From: Gammaproteobacteria bacterium MOLA455
GTDB taxonomy: Bacteria; Pseudomonadota; Gammaproteobacteria; Pseudomonadales; Porticoccaceae
Direction: 5' to 3'
DNA length: 64,000 nucleotides
Assembly: GCA_000511875.1 (NCBI GenBank)
Contig: AZIN01000001.1
Coordinates: 1,557,332-1,621,331, forward strand
Under the pieces are notes generated by a model that was not told the origin of the DNA, did not search any database, and saw nothing but the letters and a program-made list of their open reading frames with translations. Positions 41,693 through 55,860 of this stretch are shown piece after piece; position 1 is the first letter of the stretch, and each line of letters opens with the position of its first letter. A program made the position numbers and the translations under genes.

Positions 41693-41850
41693 ATTAAATT
41701 TAGGCGTATAGAATCCAGAGCTGTTAAAACCTGCGGTCAAAGCACGTCTATTGGTGCTGTAAGCTTGAGTAAAAAAATAAAAATTTGCATTCGCTGGCGG
41801 CAGGCGACTCGGTTTGTTGTCGATTGCGGTAGTCTGGATATTTTAAGGCT

Positions 41851-43449
41851 ATGTTGCCAGATTGTTCTGCGGTAAATTTGGGGTTCCATTTGAATCAAGA
41901 AGTTAAAATAGTTGGCTTAAATTCGACTCCTGGGCATGGCGCGCTGAGCGTGGCGGGTGGTGATCAGTTGATCGATGCAAGTTCGCTCGAAGTAGTTTGG
42001 GCTGGGTGCACCAAGCAGCTGAGTGATGAATTGCCAGCTCAACAGTTTAATACCTGGATTCGACCTCTGCGGGCACAGCTGTTTGCTGGCGACTCAGATG
42101 ACGCAGGAACCTCTCAGAGAGTGCAGTTGATTGCTCCCAACCGGTTTATTGAAGACTGGGTTCAAAATAAGTTTCTGGCCCGCATTGAGCAATTGTTTGC
42201 CCAGTTTGACGCCGGACATTGCGCTGTGGCTGTGGTGGCCCAGGCAGAAATGGCGCCAACGTTTAAAGCGGATGCTCCTGGTAGGTCTAACGGTGTCCGT
42301 TCTGCCTTAGTGCCCTCCGATCAAATCATCGAGCAACAACCGCCATCAGGTTTTGTGCCTCAGGAAACCCCGGTTATTCAGCGTATCCAGGCCCCCGCTA
42401 TTATTACATCGGCAGCCGAACACAGTCTTAAAAGTAATCTTAATAGCGCGTTTACCTTCGACAGTTTTGTTGAGGGAAAGTCCAATCAGCTGGCCCTTGC
42501 TGCCGCCCAGCAGGTTGCAGAAAACCCTGGTGGTTCCTACAACCCGCTGTTTATTTATGGTGGTGTCGGGCTGGGTAAGACGCACCTTATGCACGCCGTG
42601 GGTAATGCCCTGCGCGTGCGCAAGCCCGATGCGAAAATTGTTTATCTGCACTCTGAGCGGTTTGTTGCTGACATGGTCAAGGCCTTGCAGCTCAAGGCGA
42701 TCGATGAGTTTAAGCAGTTTTATCGCTCGGTGGATGCCTTGCTTATCGATGATATTCAGTTTTTTGCTGGCAAAGAGCGCAGTCAGGAAGAGTTCTTTCA
42801 CACCTATAATGCGCTTCTTGAGCGCGGTCAGCAGATGATTCTGACCTGTGATCGCTACCCCAAAGAGATCAGTGGCGTTGAAGAGCGCCTCAAGTCTCGC
42901 TTCGGCTGGGGATTAACGGTTGCTGTTGAGCCGCCTGAGCTTGAGACTCGTGTTGCGATATTGATCAACAAGGCAGAGCAGGCTGGTATGGATCTGTCCC
43001 GAGATGCGGCATTCTTTATCGCCCAGCGTATCCGTTCCAACGTCCGGGAGCTGGAGGGCGCCCTTAAGCGGGTTATGGCTCACGCCCAGTTTAGTGGTCG
43101 GGTTATAGATATAGATTTAATTCGAGAATCCTTGAAAGACTTGTTGGCGCTGCAGGATAAGCTAGTTACCATAGACAATATTCAGAGAGTCGTAGCGGAC
43201 TACTACAAGCTAAAAATGTCCGATTTGCTCTCCAAGCGCCGCAGCCGCTCAGTGGCTCGGCCGCGGCAGATTGCCATGGCATTAGCTAAGGATTTGACCA
43301 ACTACAGCTTGCCGGAAATTGGTGAGTCCTTTGGCGGTAGAGACCATACTACGGTGCTCCACGCCTGCCGTAAGGTGAAAGAGTTAGAGGGCATAGATCG
43401 GGATGTGGAGCGGGATTTAAAGAATCTGTATCGCACGCTTTCAAATTAA
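41851..43449 (+). CDS. dnaA: Chromosomal replication initiator DnaA
   Basis: AAA+ initiator, 532 residues from the ATG at 41851. Domain I begins near residue 50 (the WAGC...[17 protein letters not shown] segment). Walker A GGVGLGKT is at 237-244, LIDDIQFF is Walker B, and domain IV ends with the [13 protein letters not shown] signature. The roughly 45 residues before domain I are not typical; an internal TTG at 41968 after a GGTGGTGA sequence would give a more usual N-terminus. The start is therefore uncertain, but the gene is not. Confidence 0.96.
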   Translation: MLPDCSAVNLGFHLNQEVKIVGLNSTPGHGALSVAGGDQLIDASSLEVVWAGCTKQLSDELPAQQFNTWIRPLRAQLFAGDSDDAGTSQRVQLIAPNRFIEDWVQNKFLARIEQLFAQFDAGHCAVAVVAQAEMAPTFKADAPGRSNGVRSALVPSDQIIEQQPPSGFVPQETPVIQRIQAPAIITSAAEHSLKSNLNSAFTFDSFVEGKSNQLALAAAQQVAENPGGSYNPLFIYGGVGLGKTHLMHAVGNALRVRKPDAKIVYLHSERFVADMVKALQLKAIDEFKQFYRSVDALLIDDIQFFAGKERSQEEFFHTYNALLERGQQMILTCDRYPKEISGVEERLKSRFGWGLTVAVEPPELETRVAILINKAEQAGMDLSRDAAFFIAQRIRSNVRELEGALKRVMAHAQFSGRVIDIDLIRESLKDLLALQDKLVTIDNIQRVVADYYKLKMSDLLSKRRSRSVARPRQIAMALAKDLTNYSLPEIGESFGGRDHTTVLHACRKVKELEGIDRDVERDLKNLYRTLSN

Positions 43450-43560
43450 GAAGCCCGCAAAGGTAATGCTTGTAGGTAGATTTATTAAATAGATATGTAA
43501 CAGACTTTTAATAGTCTTTTATCAGACATCGTAAATTAGTGCTGGAGATTAATCGATACC

Positions 43561-44661
43561 ATGAAATTTAGCCTTTCCCGTGAAGCCTTGCTTAAACCCT
43601 TGCAGCTAGTTGTTGGTGTTGTAGAGAGACGTCAGACGCTGCCTATTCTGTCGAATGTTTTGTTGACCTTGGATGGCTCACGCCTAGCAGTAACCGGTAC
43701 TGATCTTGAGGTTGAGATTATTGGTCATACTGATGTTGTTAGTGCAGATGAGGCGGGTGAGGTCACTGTTTCGGCGCGTAAGCTGTTAGATATTTGTCGT
43801 TCGTTGCCTGAAGGCGCGAATATCAAGTTTTCCAGTAGTGACGGTAAGGCTCAGGTAGTCAGTGGGCGCAGTCGTTTCACTCTGGCGACGTTGCCGGCCA
43901 ACGAGTTCCCCTCTGTGGATAACGGTGAAAATAACATTCAGTTTGACATAGAGGGTGTCATTTTAAAAAATCTTATCGACGCCACCTCTTTTGCGATGGC
44001 TCAGCAGGATGTGCGCTATTACCTCAACGGTATGTTGTGGGAAGTAAGTGCCAACAAGCTCCGCGCGGTAGCCACAGACGGCCATCGCATGGCGCTCTGT
44101 GATGCTGAGTGCAATACTGAGGCTGCCGAGTTAATCAAGGCGATACTGCCGCGTAAAGGTGTTATTGAGCTGTCTCGCTTAGTTGCTGAGGAGGGTACTG
44201 TTCGGGTTGCTATGGGTTCAAACCATATTCGAGTAGACGGCAGTGATTACTGTTTTACCTCTAAGTTAGTTGATGGTGCTTATCCGGACTATGATCGGGT
44301 GTTGCCCAAAGGGGGTGATAAGCTGGTCGAGGGCAATCGCGCTGAGCTTAAGCAGGCCTTTGGCCGTACAGCGATTCTCTCCAACGAGAAGTACCGTGGA
44401 GTGAGGATTCTGCTGTCTAGTGGCGCAATCAAAATGGTTGCCAATAATCCAGAGCAGGAAGAGGCCGAAGAGGAAGTTGGCGTTGATTATGCTGGCGATG
44501 AGTTAGAGATTGGCTTCAATGTCAGTTATTTGCTCGACGTGCTCAATGTCTTAAAGGGGGATGCCGTTCGACTGACCCTGTCTGATTCCAGCAGCAGCGC
44601 CCTAGTGGAAGATGCAGCTGACGGATCTGCCGTCTACGTTGTTATGCCTATGCGACTGTAG
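43561..44661 (+). CDS. dnaN: DNA polymerase III beta sliding clamp
   Basis: Ring-forming processivity clamp of 366 residues with three repeated clamp domains. It starts MKFSLSREALLKPLQ and ends with the VVMPMRL tail, both typical of the family. It follows dnaA by 111 bases and may have its own promoter in the gap as well as readthrough. Confidence 0.97.
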   Translation: MKFSLSREALLKPLQLVVGVVERRQTLPILSNVLLTLDGSRLAVTGTDLEVEIIGHTDVVSADEAGEVTVSARKLLDICRSLPEGANIKFSSSDGKAQVVSGRSRFTLATLPANEFPSVDNGENNIQFDIEGVILKNLIDATSFAMAQQDVRYYLNGMLWEVSANKLRAVATDGHRMALCDAECNTEAAELIKAILPRKGVIELSRLVAEEGTVRVAMGSNHIRVDGSDYCFTSKLVDGAYPDYDRVLPKGGDKLVEGNRAELKQAFGRTAILSNEKYRGVRILLSSGAIKMVANNPEQEEAEEEVGVDYAGDELEIGFNVSYLLDVLNVLKGDAVRLTLSDSSSSALVEDAADGSAVYVVMPMRL

Positions 44662-44706
44662 AGAGGCATTGGTTTACCTCTCTATAGTAGCCGGCGCTGC
44701 TAACTA

Positions 44707-48230
<3,524 letters not shown>

Positions 48231-48290
48231 TCTGGGTTTATGCATCTGGTTAGAGGCTAAGGTGAAAGACCCAAGCCAAAGCTGCAATAT

Positions 48291-48323
48291 AAAACGCCGC
48301 CCAGTATTCTAAGGCGGCGTTTT
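48291..48323. terminator. Bidirectional terminator between gyrB and plsC
   Basis: An 11-base perfect stem (48291-48301 with 48313-48323) with an 11-base loop, flanked by A and T runs, lies between the convergent gyrB and plsC genes. Confidence 0.9.
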
Positions 48324-48353
48324 TGTTTGTCGGTTGGGATAGTTAGCGCCCTG

Positions 48354-49076
48354 TTACAGGGCACTGTCTATCCACTGACGAGCCGTCTCGGTTAGCTCGC
48401 GAGGGGTTCCCTGGGCTGTATCTATAGGCGGGCCTATCACTAGATTGATGGTTCCAGGTGTTTTCAGCCAGCTGGTTGCGGGCCAGCAATGTCCTGCGTC
48501 GTGACGCACCGGCAGCAGCTGTACCCCAGCGCTCTTGGCCAACGCCGCACCGCTGGTCATAAAGTTACCCAATTCTGGGGCGCGAACACGCGTTCCCTCA
48601 GGAAAAATAACCACATTAATACCCTGGGCTAAGCGTTGCTTACCCTGCTTTAAAACCTGGCGAATCGCACCGGCAGGATTAGATCGTTTGATGGCAATGG
48701 CGCGCATAAAATAGAGTCCCCATCCGAAGAACGGGATCCACAGAAGCTCACGCTTCAGAATCACACTGGCCGGAACAAACAGATTTTGAAGAAAGAAGGT
48801 TTCCCAGGTACTTTGGTGATTACTCAGGACGACACAGGCCTTAGTTGGAATATTGTCTAGGCCACTGACCTGTATTCTGACTCCACAGATCAGGCGCAGC
48901 CAAAGCATTATCACTCTATTGCCAGAGGTGACACAGAGTTGACGGTAACGAAACGGCAAAAACCCTACTAGACAAAGCGCCAGAAGCATTAGCAGCACCA
49001 GCACCACTAGTCCACTATAAAACACAAAGGCTCTTACTCCCTGCCAGATTTTAAGCATTCCATTGACACTGCCCAT
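48354..49076 (-). CDS. plsC: 1-acyl-sn-glycerol-3-phosphate acyltransferase
   Basis: Adds the second acyl chain to form phosphatidic acid in the inner membrane; 240 residues. An N-terminal hydrophobic segment (about 18-38) precedes the acyltransferase motifs: NHQSTWE, where the HX4D aspartate is replaced by glutamate, and FPEGTR. The ATG at 49076 has GGGGA upstream; an ATG at 49058 is possible. It corresponds to the plsC-like gene between gyrB and glyS in Pseudomonas, but the usual gmhB between plsC and glyS is missing. Confidence 0.9.
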   Translation of the reverse strand: MGSVNGMLKIWQGVRAFVFYSGLVVLVLLMLLALCLVGFLPFRYRQLCVTSGNRVIMLWLRLICGVRIQVSGLDNIPTKACVVLSNHQSTWETFFLQNLFVPASVILKRELLWIPFFGWGLYFMRAIAIKRSNPAGAIRQVLKQGKQRLAQGINVVIFPEGTRVRAPELGNFMTSGAALAKSAGVQLLPVRHDAGHCWPATSWLKTPGTINLVIGPPIDTAQGTPRELTETARQWIDSAL

Positions 49077-49144
49077 TAGCGTTCCCCGCGGCTGAATTTC
49101 GTTCTCGCTTTACCACTGCTATTAATTAGTCCCTGTGGAGGATG

Positions 49145-51226
49145 TTACTTGCCGACTACCAGATGTGAAATATCTGCAACATTTAAAAACAACTGGCGCA
49201 GGTTGTGCAGCAGGGCCAGTCGGTTGGCTCTCACCTCAAGGTTATCCGCCATCACCAATACTGCATCGAAAAAATTATCTACCGGTTCGCGCAATGTTGC
49301 CAGAGCCGCGAGCACGCCGACATAGTTACGCTCTGCTACCAGAGGGGCAATCAGCAGGCTTAAACGTTCAATATCTGCTGCTAGCTGAGTCTCTGCCGGG
49401 TCCTCAAATAGAGTTGAATCAACTTTTTCCGCAACGTTGGCCTCGCCCTGTTTGACTAAAATATTCAACACACGCTTATTCGCGGAAGCTAGAGCCACAG
49501 CTTCAGTTGCACGGGAAAATTGATCCACGGCCTTAACTCGTGCATCCATATCTAAAGGATTGGATAGCCCAACAGACGCCACGGAAGCGAAAACTTCAGG
49601 ACTGATACTCTGGTCACGATACCAGAACTTTAAGCGCTCGATAACGTAAGTGAGCACTTGCTCTTGGCAATCGCCTGATGCCTCAGTGAGGGCTAACTGT
49701 TGCGCCGCCCCTGCGATTGCGACTTTCAGGTCTATATCTATATTGCGCTCGATAATAATCCGTAAGATACCGAGGCTGGCACGCCTTAAGGCAAAGGGAT
49801 CCCTTGAGCCCGAGGGCTGTTGCCCAATAGCAAATATTCCAACAAGCGTGTCCAGGCGATCAGCCAGGGCCAGTGCCGCACCAGTAGCGCTGGCTGGAAT
49901 AGCGTCGCCGGCAAAGCGCGGCAAATATTGTTCTAATAGGGCCTCGGCAACGGCCTTGTCTTCACCGTCATGAAGTGCGTAATAACGCCCCATAACACCT
50001 TGCAGGTCATCAAACTCGCCAACCATTTCGGTCACTAGGTCAGACTTGCACAGCTCTCCAGCGCGCCCCGCAGCAGCCACATCGGCGCCGACAAAGGGTG
50101 CCAAGGTCTTCGCCAGCGCGCTAACCCGGGCAGTCTTGTCGTAGACAGTACCAAGCTTAGACTGGAAGATAATCTTGCGCAGCGACTCGCGCCGTGCCTC
50201 AAGGGTGGTTTTTAAATCAGTACTATAGAAAAACGCTGCATCAGCTAGGCGTGGACGAATGACTCGCTCATTGCCGCTTATAACCTGCTGTGGATCGGAG
50301 CTAACAATATTAGCAACAGTAATAAATAGTGGCATTAGCTGATTGTTGGCATCCACCACATGAAAATATTTCTGGTGCTGTGCCATTGACGAAACCAGAG
50401 CCTCCGCAGGAACCTCTAAAAAGTGCTCCTCAAAGTGACCCATTAATGGCACAGGCCATTCATTTAGCGAGGTCACTTCCTCGAGTAAGTCTTCGCCGAT
50501 CACCGCGTGACCATTAGCTTTCTTAGCCTCAGCCATAACCCCTTGGCGAATCAACTCGCGGCGCTGATCAAAGTCCACCATGACAAAGGCATCATACAGC
50601 GCGTCGCGATAGCTCCCGGGCGAGGTGATTTCAATATCACCACTGCTGTGAAAACGGTGGCCGCGGCTAAGGTTGCCGCTGGTCACACCGAGAATATCTA
50701 TGGCAACTGTATCAGCGCCAAACAGCACAACAGCCCACTGAACCGGCCGAACAAATTCCTGTCGACTGCGGCCCCAACGCATTGGCTTTGGCACCGGGAG
50801 GGCGGTGAGAGATTGATTGATAATGTCACCCAGTAGGGCTTGTGTGTTGCTACCTGAAATACTTTGGCGAACACAGAGTTTATCCTGCTGGCCGTCGTTT
50901 TCCACTAGCTTAGCCAGCGACTCGACTCCGAGACCATTCTTTCTGGCAAAGGCCTCGGCAGCCTTGGTTGGCTGGCCATCGGCATCGAAGGCCACCTTGA
51001 GCGGTGGGCCCCAACTGACAATATCTTGGTCTGGAGTCTGCTCATCGAGCTCGCTGATCAACACTGCCAAGCGGCGCGGCGCAGCATAGACTGTCATCAG
51101 GTCAAAGCCCAGCTGTCGGTCTTTTAAACCTTTGCTAATGCCATTGGCAAAGGCTTCAGACAGCTGGCGCAGTATTTTCGGTGGCAGTTCTTCAGTGCCA
51201 ATTTCAACTAGAAAATCTTTGCTCAC
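49145..51226 (-). CDS. glyS: Glycyl-tRNA synthetase beta subunit
   Basis: Large subunit of the bacterial alpha2beta2 glycyl-tRNA synthetase, 693 residues. It begins with the conserved [12 protein letters not shown] motif and ends with an anticodon-binding DALR-like domain. It starts with GTG at 51226, overlapping the glyQ stop codon by four bases (GTGA), so it is translationally coupled. Confidence 0.96.
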   Translation of the reverse strand: MSKDFLVEIGTEELPPKILRQLSEAFANGISKGLKDRQLGFDLMTVYAAPRRLAVLISELDEQTPDQDIVSWGPPLKVAFDADGQPTKAAEAFARKNGLGVESLAKLVENDGQQDKLCVRQSISGSNTQALLGDIINQSLTALPVPKPMRWGRSRQEFVRPVQWAVVLFGADTVAIDILGVTSGNLSRGHRFHSSGDIEITSPGSYRDALYDAFVMVDFDQRRELIRQGVMAEAKKANGHAVIGEDLLEEVTSLNEWPVPLMGHFEEHFLEVPAEALVSSMAQHQKYFHVVDANNQLMPLFITVANIVSSDPQQVISGNERVIRPRLADAAFFYSTDLKTTLEARRESLRKIIFQSKLGTVYDKTARVSALAKTLAPFVGADVAAAGRAGELCKSDLVTEMVGEFDDLQGVMGRYYALHDGEDKAVAEALLEQYLPRFAGDAIPASATGAALALADRLDTLVGIFAIGQQPSGSRDPFALRRASLGILRIIIERNIDIDLKVAIAGAAQQLALTEASGDCQEQVLTYVIERLKFWYRDQSISPEVFASVASVGLSNPLDMDARVKAVDQFSRATEAVALASANKRVLNILVKQGEANVAEKVDSTLFEDPAETQLAADIERLSLLIAPLVAERNYVGVLAALATLREPVDNFFDAVLVMADNLEVRANRLALLHNLRQLFLNVADISHLVVGK

Positions 51227-52224
51227 TTTGAGACCCCCGCCTTCTTCTCGGCTCGTTCCTGCTTAGCCAGCGCCTGTGCCTTTTCGGAGGCTACACGGGC
51301 AATGACTTCTTCGGCAAGATCAGCATCGGCGAGAGGAAAACCGAGCGCTAAACGTGAATCAAAATACCCCTGAGCAACAGCGCGAGACAACGTTCTCACA
51401 CGCAAGATATAACGCTGACGCTCAGTCACCGAAATCGCATGGCGAGCATCGAGCAGATTAAAGACATGAGATGCCTTCATGACCATCTCATAGGCAGGCA
51501 GTGGCAAGCTGGCTTCCGTTAGTCGCATACTGTCTTTCTCATATTGATCAAACTGGGCAAACAGTGCGGCTACGTCAGCATGTTCAAAATTAAACGTCGA
51601 CATCTCTACTTCATTTTGATGAAACACATCACCGTAGGTCACGTCACCCTGAGGACCCCGGGCCCAGATCAAATCATAGATGCTATCTACACCCTGGAGA
51701 TACATGGCGATACGCTCCAGCCCGTAGGCAATCTCGCCGGTAACCGGGTAGCATTCGAGCCCGCCAGCCTGCTGGAAATAGGTGAACTGAGTAATTTCCA
51801 TACCGTTGAGCCAGACCTCCCAGCCGATTCCCCATGCTCCAAGAGTTGGCGATTCCCAGTTATCCTCAACAAAGCGCACGTCGTGCACCTGGGTGTCTAT
51901 TCCGAGACAGCGCAGGGAGCCCAAATAGAGCTCTTGAAATTCTGGTGGTGAAGGCTTCATAGCTACCTGAAACTGATAGTAATGCTGTAATCGGTTGGGG
52001 TTTTCACCATAGCGACCGTCAGCGGGACGACGGCAGCCCTGAACATAGGCACTGTTCCAATTCTCCGGGCCAATAGCACGTAAAAATGTCGCCGGATGAA
52101 AGGTGCCAGCGCCCACTTCCATATCCAGTGGTTGAAGTACTACGCAACCCTGGTCAGCCCAGTATTGTTGCAGTCTGATAATTAGCTCCTGAAAAGTTTC
52201 AGGAGGCGTGCCGACATTGCTCAA
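51223..52224 (-). CDS. glyQ: Glycyl-tRNA synthetase alpha subunit
   Basis: Catalytic subunit of the alpha2beta2 glycyl-tRNA synthetase, 333 residues. The class II core is recognisable in [28 protein letters not shown]-type motifs, and the [10 protein letters not shown] motif 3. It starts with TTG at 52224 after a TAGG sequence. A C-terminal lysine/glutamate-rich tail (about 305-333) follows the conserved core. Confidence 0.95.
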   Translation of the reverse strand: MSNVGTPPETFQELIIRLQQYWADQGCVVLQPLDMEVGAGTFHPATFLRAIGPENWNSAYVQGCRRPADGRYGENPNRLQHYYQFQVAMKPSPPEFQELYLGSLRCLGIDTQVHDVRFVEDNWESPTLGAWGIGWEVWLNGMEITQFTYFQQAGGLECYPVTGEIAYGLERIAMYLQGVDSIYDLIWARGPQGDVTYGDVFHQNEVEMSTFNFEHADVAALFAQFDQYEKDSMRLTEASLPLPAYEMVMKASHVFNLLDARHAISVTERQRYILRVRTLSRAVAQGYFDSRLALGFPLADADLAEEVIARVASEKAQALAKQERAEKKAGVSK

Positions 52225-52445
52225 GGTGAATACCTACAGATCTGAGGAACAGTTAAAAGGTGAAATTTATCGCGAATGAGCAATTATAGGGCGGCGGCTC
52301 AATAAAGAAAGGGCTCAAGCGCGCTAAAGGGCCAATTAAAGTCCCCGAATTACAATCAGTTATGGATATAATACAGGGCATTACGCAGGCGGGATGAATA
52401 TCCTGCATGGCAAGCATCGATTTATTATTCAAAGGAACGGATTCA

Positions 52446-53342
52446 ATGGTACATGTACGACGCGGCGAAAAGGTTCGCAAAGCAGTATTCCCAGTGGCCG
52501 GTATGGGCACGCGATTTCTGCCGGCCACTAAAGCTAACCCGAAAGAGATGTTGCCGGTGGTCGATAAGCCATTAATTCAGTACGCGGTTGAGGAGGCTGT
52601 AGAAGCCGGTATTACCGAGATGATTTTTATCACCGGGCGCAACAAGCGCAGTATTGCCGATCATTTCGACAAGGCCTACGAGCTGGAACACGAGCTGGAA
52701 AAAAATAATAAAACCAAACTGCTGCATATAGCCCAAAATATAGTACCCAAAGGCGTCAGCTGTACCTATATTCGTCAGAACGAAGCACTGGGTTTGGGCC
52801 ATGCTGTATTGACCGCCGCCCACCTTATTGGCGACGAGCCCTTTGCAGTGATTCTTGCCGACGATCTTATCCACGGCGAGAAAGGTGCTGTTCGACAGAT
52901 GGTTGAGCAATACGAATTTTACAAAAGCTCTGTTATCGCAGTCCAGAAAGTGCCGGGCCCCGAGATTTCGGCCTATGGCGTGATCAGTGGCCAGCGTCAG
53001 GCTGATCGGGTTCACCTGTTGGACAAAATTGTTGAAAAGCCGAAATTTGAAGATGCACCCTCGGATATGGGTGTCACCGGCCGCTATATTTTCACCCCGC
53101 AAATCTTTAAGCACCTAGCCAACTTAGAGCCTGGTGCTGGAGGTGAGTATCAGCTTACCGACGCAATCCAGACTCTGCTAACCGAAGAGCAGGTTTTGGC
53201 CTATGAATACGCCGGCACTAGATACGACTGTGGTAGCAAGATGGGTCTGCTCAAAGCCAATATCGAGCTCGGCCTGTTACACGGCGAAATAGGCGAAGAC
53301 CTGCGCGCTTATTTACGCGATGAGCTTATGGCTAAGCTTTGA
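52446..53342 (+). CDS. galU: UTP-glucose-1-phosphate uridylyltransferase
   Basis: Makes UDP-glucose for envelope glycans; 298 residues from the ATG at 52446, nine bases after AAGGA. An ATG at 52407 would add 13 residues without a good ribosome binding site. The nucleotide-binding loop AGMGTRFLPATKANPKEMLP and the ILADDLIHG and VEKPKFEDAPSD segments are conserved. It is divergent from glyQ. Confidence 0.95.
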   Translation: MVHVRRGEKVRKAVFPVAGMGTRFLPATKANPKEMLPVVDKPLIQYAVEEAVEAGITEMIFITGRNKRSIADHFDKAYELEHELEKNNKTKLLHIAQNIVPKGVSCTYIRQNEALGLGHAVLTAAHLIGDEPFAVILADDLIHGEKGAVRQMVEQYEFYKSSVIAVQKVPGPEISAYGVISGQRQADRVHLLDKIVEKPKFEDAPSDMGVTGRYIFTPQIFKHLANLEPGAGGEYQLTDAIQTLLTEEQVLAYEYAGTRYDCGSKMGLLKANIELGLLHGEIGEDLRAYLRDELMAKL

Positions 53343-53444
53343 TAAAAAGCACCAATAACGACGCTTCATAAATAAGCGCTAGTAAAGTACCCCGTCAAAA
53401 ACTCACCACCAGCACGACTACCGGCGCGAGGTTAAACAACGGTA

Positions 53445-54326
53445 TTGAAAAATTCTATTCTAGTATTACTGTTGCGAAGCTTCGCTTTTTTACCGCTCAG
53501 ACTCAGTCGCGCTCTGGGTCGTGGCGTGGGTCGTCTAATCTATGCCCTAAAACTGACCCCGGTTCATGTCTCGCGAGTCAATCTACAGCTCTGCTACCCA
53601 GAACTTTCCCCTGAGGCTATTGAACAGCTCTGCCAGCAGCGTATGCTGCAGCTGGGTCAGGCCTTTTTCGAAACGCCTCGAGTTTGGAGCAGTTCAAACG
53701 CCTGGCTGCAAACCAAGATACTCTCCGTCGAAGGCATGGACCTGCTGCAGGAATCCTTGGCCGATGACCTAGGCACTCTGCTAATCATTCCTCATCTGGG
53801 CAATTGGGAAGTAATCGGTCTTTGGCTCTCGCCCCAAACTAAGATGACCTCACTTTATGAGCCGCCCAAAATAGCACCACTGGGCCGCTGGATAAAATCT
53901 TCCCGAGAAAAATCTGGTGCCACCTTAGTACCTACGGATGTGCGTGGCGTTGCTGCCCTGATCAAGGCTCTAAAGCGCGGTGAGACCACGGCTATCTTGC
54001 CCGACCAGCAGCCGGGTCAGAACAGCGGAATTGTGGTGCCCTTTATGGGCGTGCCAGTGCCGACTATGACATTGGTGACTAATCTTATTAATCGCTCTGG
54101 CAGTCGCGCCATACTCGCTACCGCCCTGCGTGAACCGAAAGGCTGGAGGCTGCATTTTCTGCCTGTTAGTGACGCGCTCTACAGTGAGGACCAGGTCACC
54201 GCGGTGAGCGCATTAAATGATGATGTTGCACGTATTGTGGCGCTGGCACCTGAACAGTACCAGTGGGAGTACAAGCGCTTTCGGGTGCAGCCCGATGGTC
54301 GTAAGATCTATGCCAAAAAGCCATAA
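53445..54326 (+). CDS. LpxL/HtrB-family lipid A-type acyltransferase
   Basis: Membrane-anchored acyltransferase of 293 residues. The family HX4E motif is HLGNWE near residue 117, and the DQQPG motif follows near residue 187. An N-terminal hydrophobic segment (about 3-18) anchors it. Pseudomonas has a related gene (PA0011) in this neighbourhood. It could be lauroyl or myristoyl lipid A transferase, or act on other lipids. The start is a TTG at 53445; GAGG lies 13 bases upstream. Confidence 0.85.
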   Translation: MKNSILVLLLRSFAFLPLRLSRALGRGVGRLIYALKLTPVHVSRVNLQLCYPELSPEAIEQLCQQRMLQLGQAFFETPRVWSSSNAWLQTKILSVEGMDLLQESLADDLGTLLIIPHLGNWEVIGLWLSPQTKMTSLYEPPKIAPLGRWIKSSREKSGATLVPTDVRGVAALIKALKRGETTAILPDQQPGQNSGIVVPFMGVPVPTMTLVTNLINRSGSRAILATALREPKGWRLHFLPVSDALYSEDQVTAVSALNDDVARIVALAPEQYQWEYKRFRVQPDGRKIYAKKP

Positions 54327-54888
54327 AAGCACGTATTCTGCAGTCCCAGTACATTTTTCTGATCGGGCTACCTGGCGCCAATCTAACTATGCTGGGGTTA
54401 CTCCTGTGCCAGCTTTTTGGCGCGATTGGTTAATGCACCCAGGCTCCTTGACTCAGCGTCTAGTCGACGCCAGCGATGGTCAATTTAAGGTTGAGGTGCT
54501 AAGCCAATCACTGCAGCGCCCCAGTCTTTCCGAGCGTCGCGCCCTGTCGCTCCCCGAACATCGTTTGGCGCTAGTACGAGAGGTGATACTGATGGGCCGC
54601 GGTGCGCCCTGGGTCTTTGCCCGCAGTGTTATTCCTCTGACGACTTTGACGGGCCGCTTGCGCAGATTGCGCCGTCTCGACAGTAGACCGTTGGGAGCGC
54701 TACTATTTAGTGATCCGACCATGACCCGTGACGCGTTGCAATGGGCGTGTATCGCGCCCAATGGCCGGCCGTTAGCGGCGCAGCTTGAACACATTAATAA
54801 GCCAGTCTGGGGGCGTCGCTCGGTGTTTAAATTATCGGCGAAACCGATATTGGTATGCGAAGTGTTTTTGCCGAGCTTTTCTTTATGA
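54310..54888 (+). CDS. ubiC: Chorismate-pyruvate lyase
   Basis: Converts chorismate to 4-hydroxybenzoate, the first committed step in ubiquinone synthesis; about 192 residues from the ATG at 54310. Its conserved REVILMGRGAPWVFARSVIP region is clear. The start overlaps the acyltransferase end by 17 bases. The chorismate comes from the pathway that includes AroE. A 14-base tandem repeat spans the stop codon. Confidence 0.88.
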   Translation: MPKSHKSTYSAVPVHFSDRATWRQSNYAGVTPVPAFWRDWLMHPGSLTQRLVDASDGQFKVEVLSQSLQRPSLSERRALSLPEHRLALVREVILMGRGAPWVFARSVIPLTTLTGRLRRLRRLDSRPLGALLFSDPTMTRDALQWACIAPNGRPLAAQLEHINKPVWGRRSVFKLSAKPILVCEVFLPSFSL

Positions 54889-54900
54889 GCTTTTCTTTAT
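54873..54900 (+). repeat. 14-base tandem repeat spanning the ubiC stop codon
   Basis: GAGCTTTTCTTTAT occurs twice in succession, followed by GAGTTTTTC, a degenerate third start. The ubiC stop codon (54886-54888) lies at the junction of the two copies. Confidence 0.85.
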
Positions 54901-54951
54901 GAGTTTTTCATTACTAGCTATCGCCAAGAATCTCACCAGGAGTTAAGTGCC

Positions 54952-55818
54952 ATGACTAACCCCTCGACGGCTCACCCTTGGTTGCGCCTGACGCGCCTAG
55001 ATAAACCTATAGGCACCTATCTATTGCTCTGGCCGACACTCTGGGCGCTGTGGTTTGCCAGCTCCGGTCAACCACGATTAGAAAATTTGTTGATCTTTAT
55101 TCTGGGTGTTGTAGTAATGCGCGCGGCTGGTTGTGTAATCAATGATTACGCCGACCGCCATGTTGATGGTGAGGTAGAACGCACCCGTTACCGACCTTTA
55201 CCTTCTGGCGAAATCCGTTCTGGCTCCGCATTGGCACTGTTTTTCGCACTGTTGGCAGTGGCTTTAATTCTGGTTCTAATGACCAACAAGCTGACTATCA
55301 GCCTTGCTTTTGGCGCTGCTGCAGCCACCACGCTCTATCCGTTCTTAAAGCGCATTACCCATTGGCCCCAGCTTGGCTTGGGCATTGCCTGGGCATGGTC
55401 GACACCTATGGCTTTTGCAGCACACAACAGTCAGCTACCACTTCAACTGTGGATCATATTTGCCGCGATTGTTTTGTGGACCATCGCCTTTGACACCTAT
55501 TACGCGATGGTTGATCGCGAAGACGACCTGCGTATCGGCATCAAATCTACCGCCATATTATTTGGTCGCTACGATCTTCTGATTACTGGCATGCTGCAGC
55601 TGGCTATGGTGTTGCTGATGGTGACCGCGGGCATTCTGTTTGATCGCGGGCTGAGTTATTTTGTTGGACTAGCAGTGGCGGCGGGATATTTTATTAACCA
55701 GCATCTGGTCAGTCGTGGGCGGGATCGGGATGCCTGTTTTAAAGCTTTTCTGAACAATAATCGTGTCGGTATGATTATTTTTATCGGTCTGGCTACGGAC
55801 TATCTGCTCAATCCTTAA
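54952..55818 (+). CDS. ubiA: 4-hydroxybenzoate polyprenyltransferase
   Basis: Attaches the polyprenyl tail to 4-hydroxybenzoate in ubiquinone synthesis; 288 residues, eight or nine hydrophobic segments. The two aspartate-rich magnesium sites are NDYADRHVDGEVERTR near residue 65 and YYAMVDREDDLRIG near residue 184. It lies 63 bases after ubiC, whose product is its substrate. Confidence 0.95.
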   Translation: MTNPSTAHPWLRLTRLDKPIGTYLLLWPTLWALWFASSGQPRLENLLIFILGVVVMRAAGCVINDYADRHVDGEVERTRYRPLPSGEIRSGSALALFFALLAVALILVLMTNKLTISLAFGAAAATTLYPFLKRITHWPQLGLGIAWAWSTPMAFAAHNSQLPLQLWIIFAAIVLWTIAFDTYYAMVDREDDLRIGIKSTAILFGRYDLLITGMLQLAMVLLMVTAGILFDRGLSYFVGLAVAAGYFINQHLVSRGRDRDACFKAFLNNNRVGMIIFIGLATDYLLNP

Positions 55819-55860
55819 CCCGCTGGGATAGGGAGTGCGGGGTTTAGTGTTTTTGCCACA

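Larger units (their letters stand above)
41442..41850. other. Predicted chromosomal replication origin oriC
   Basis: This AT-rich gap of 409 bases lies immediately upstream of dnaA. It contains three DnaA boxes: TTATCCACA at 41549-41557 (plus, exact), TTATTCACA at 41597-41605 (minus, one mismatch) and TTATCCACA at 41684-41692 (minus, exact). Three contiguous 11-base iterons (41524-41556) end in the first box, and a perfect 7-base inverted repeat follows (41563-41579). AT-rich stretches at 41615-41645 and 41771-41787 could serve as unwinding elements. The dnaA promoter should also lie here. Confidence 0.8.
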
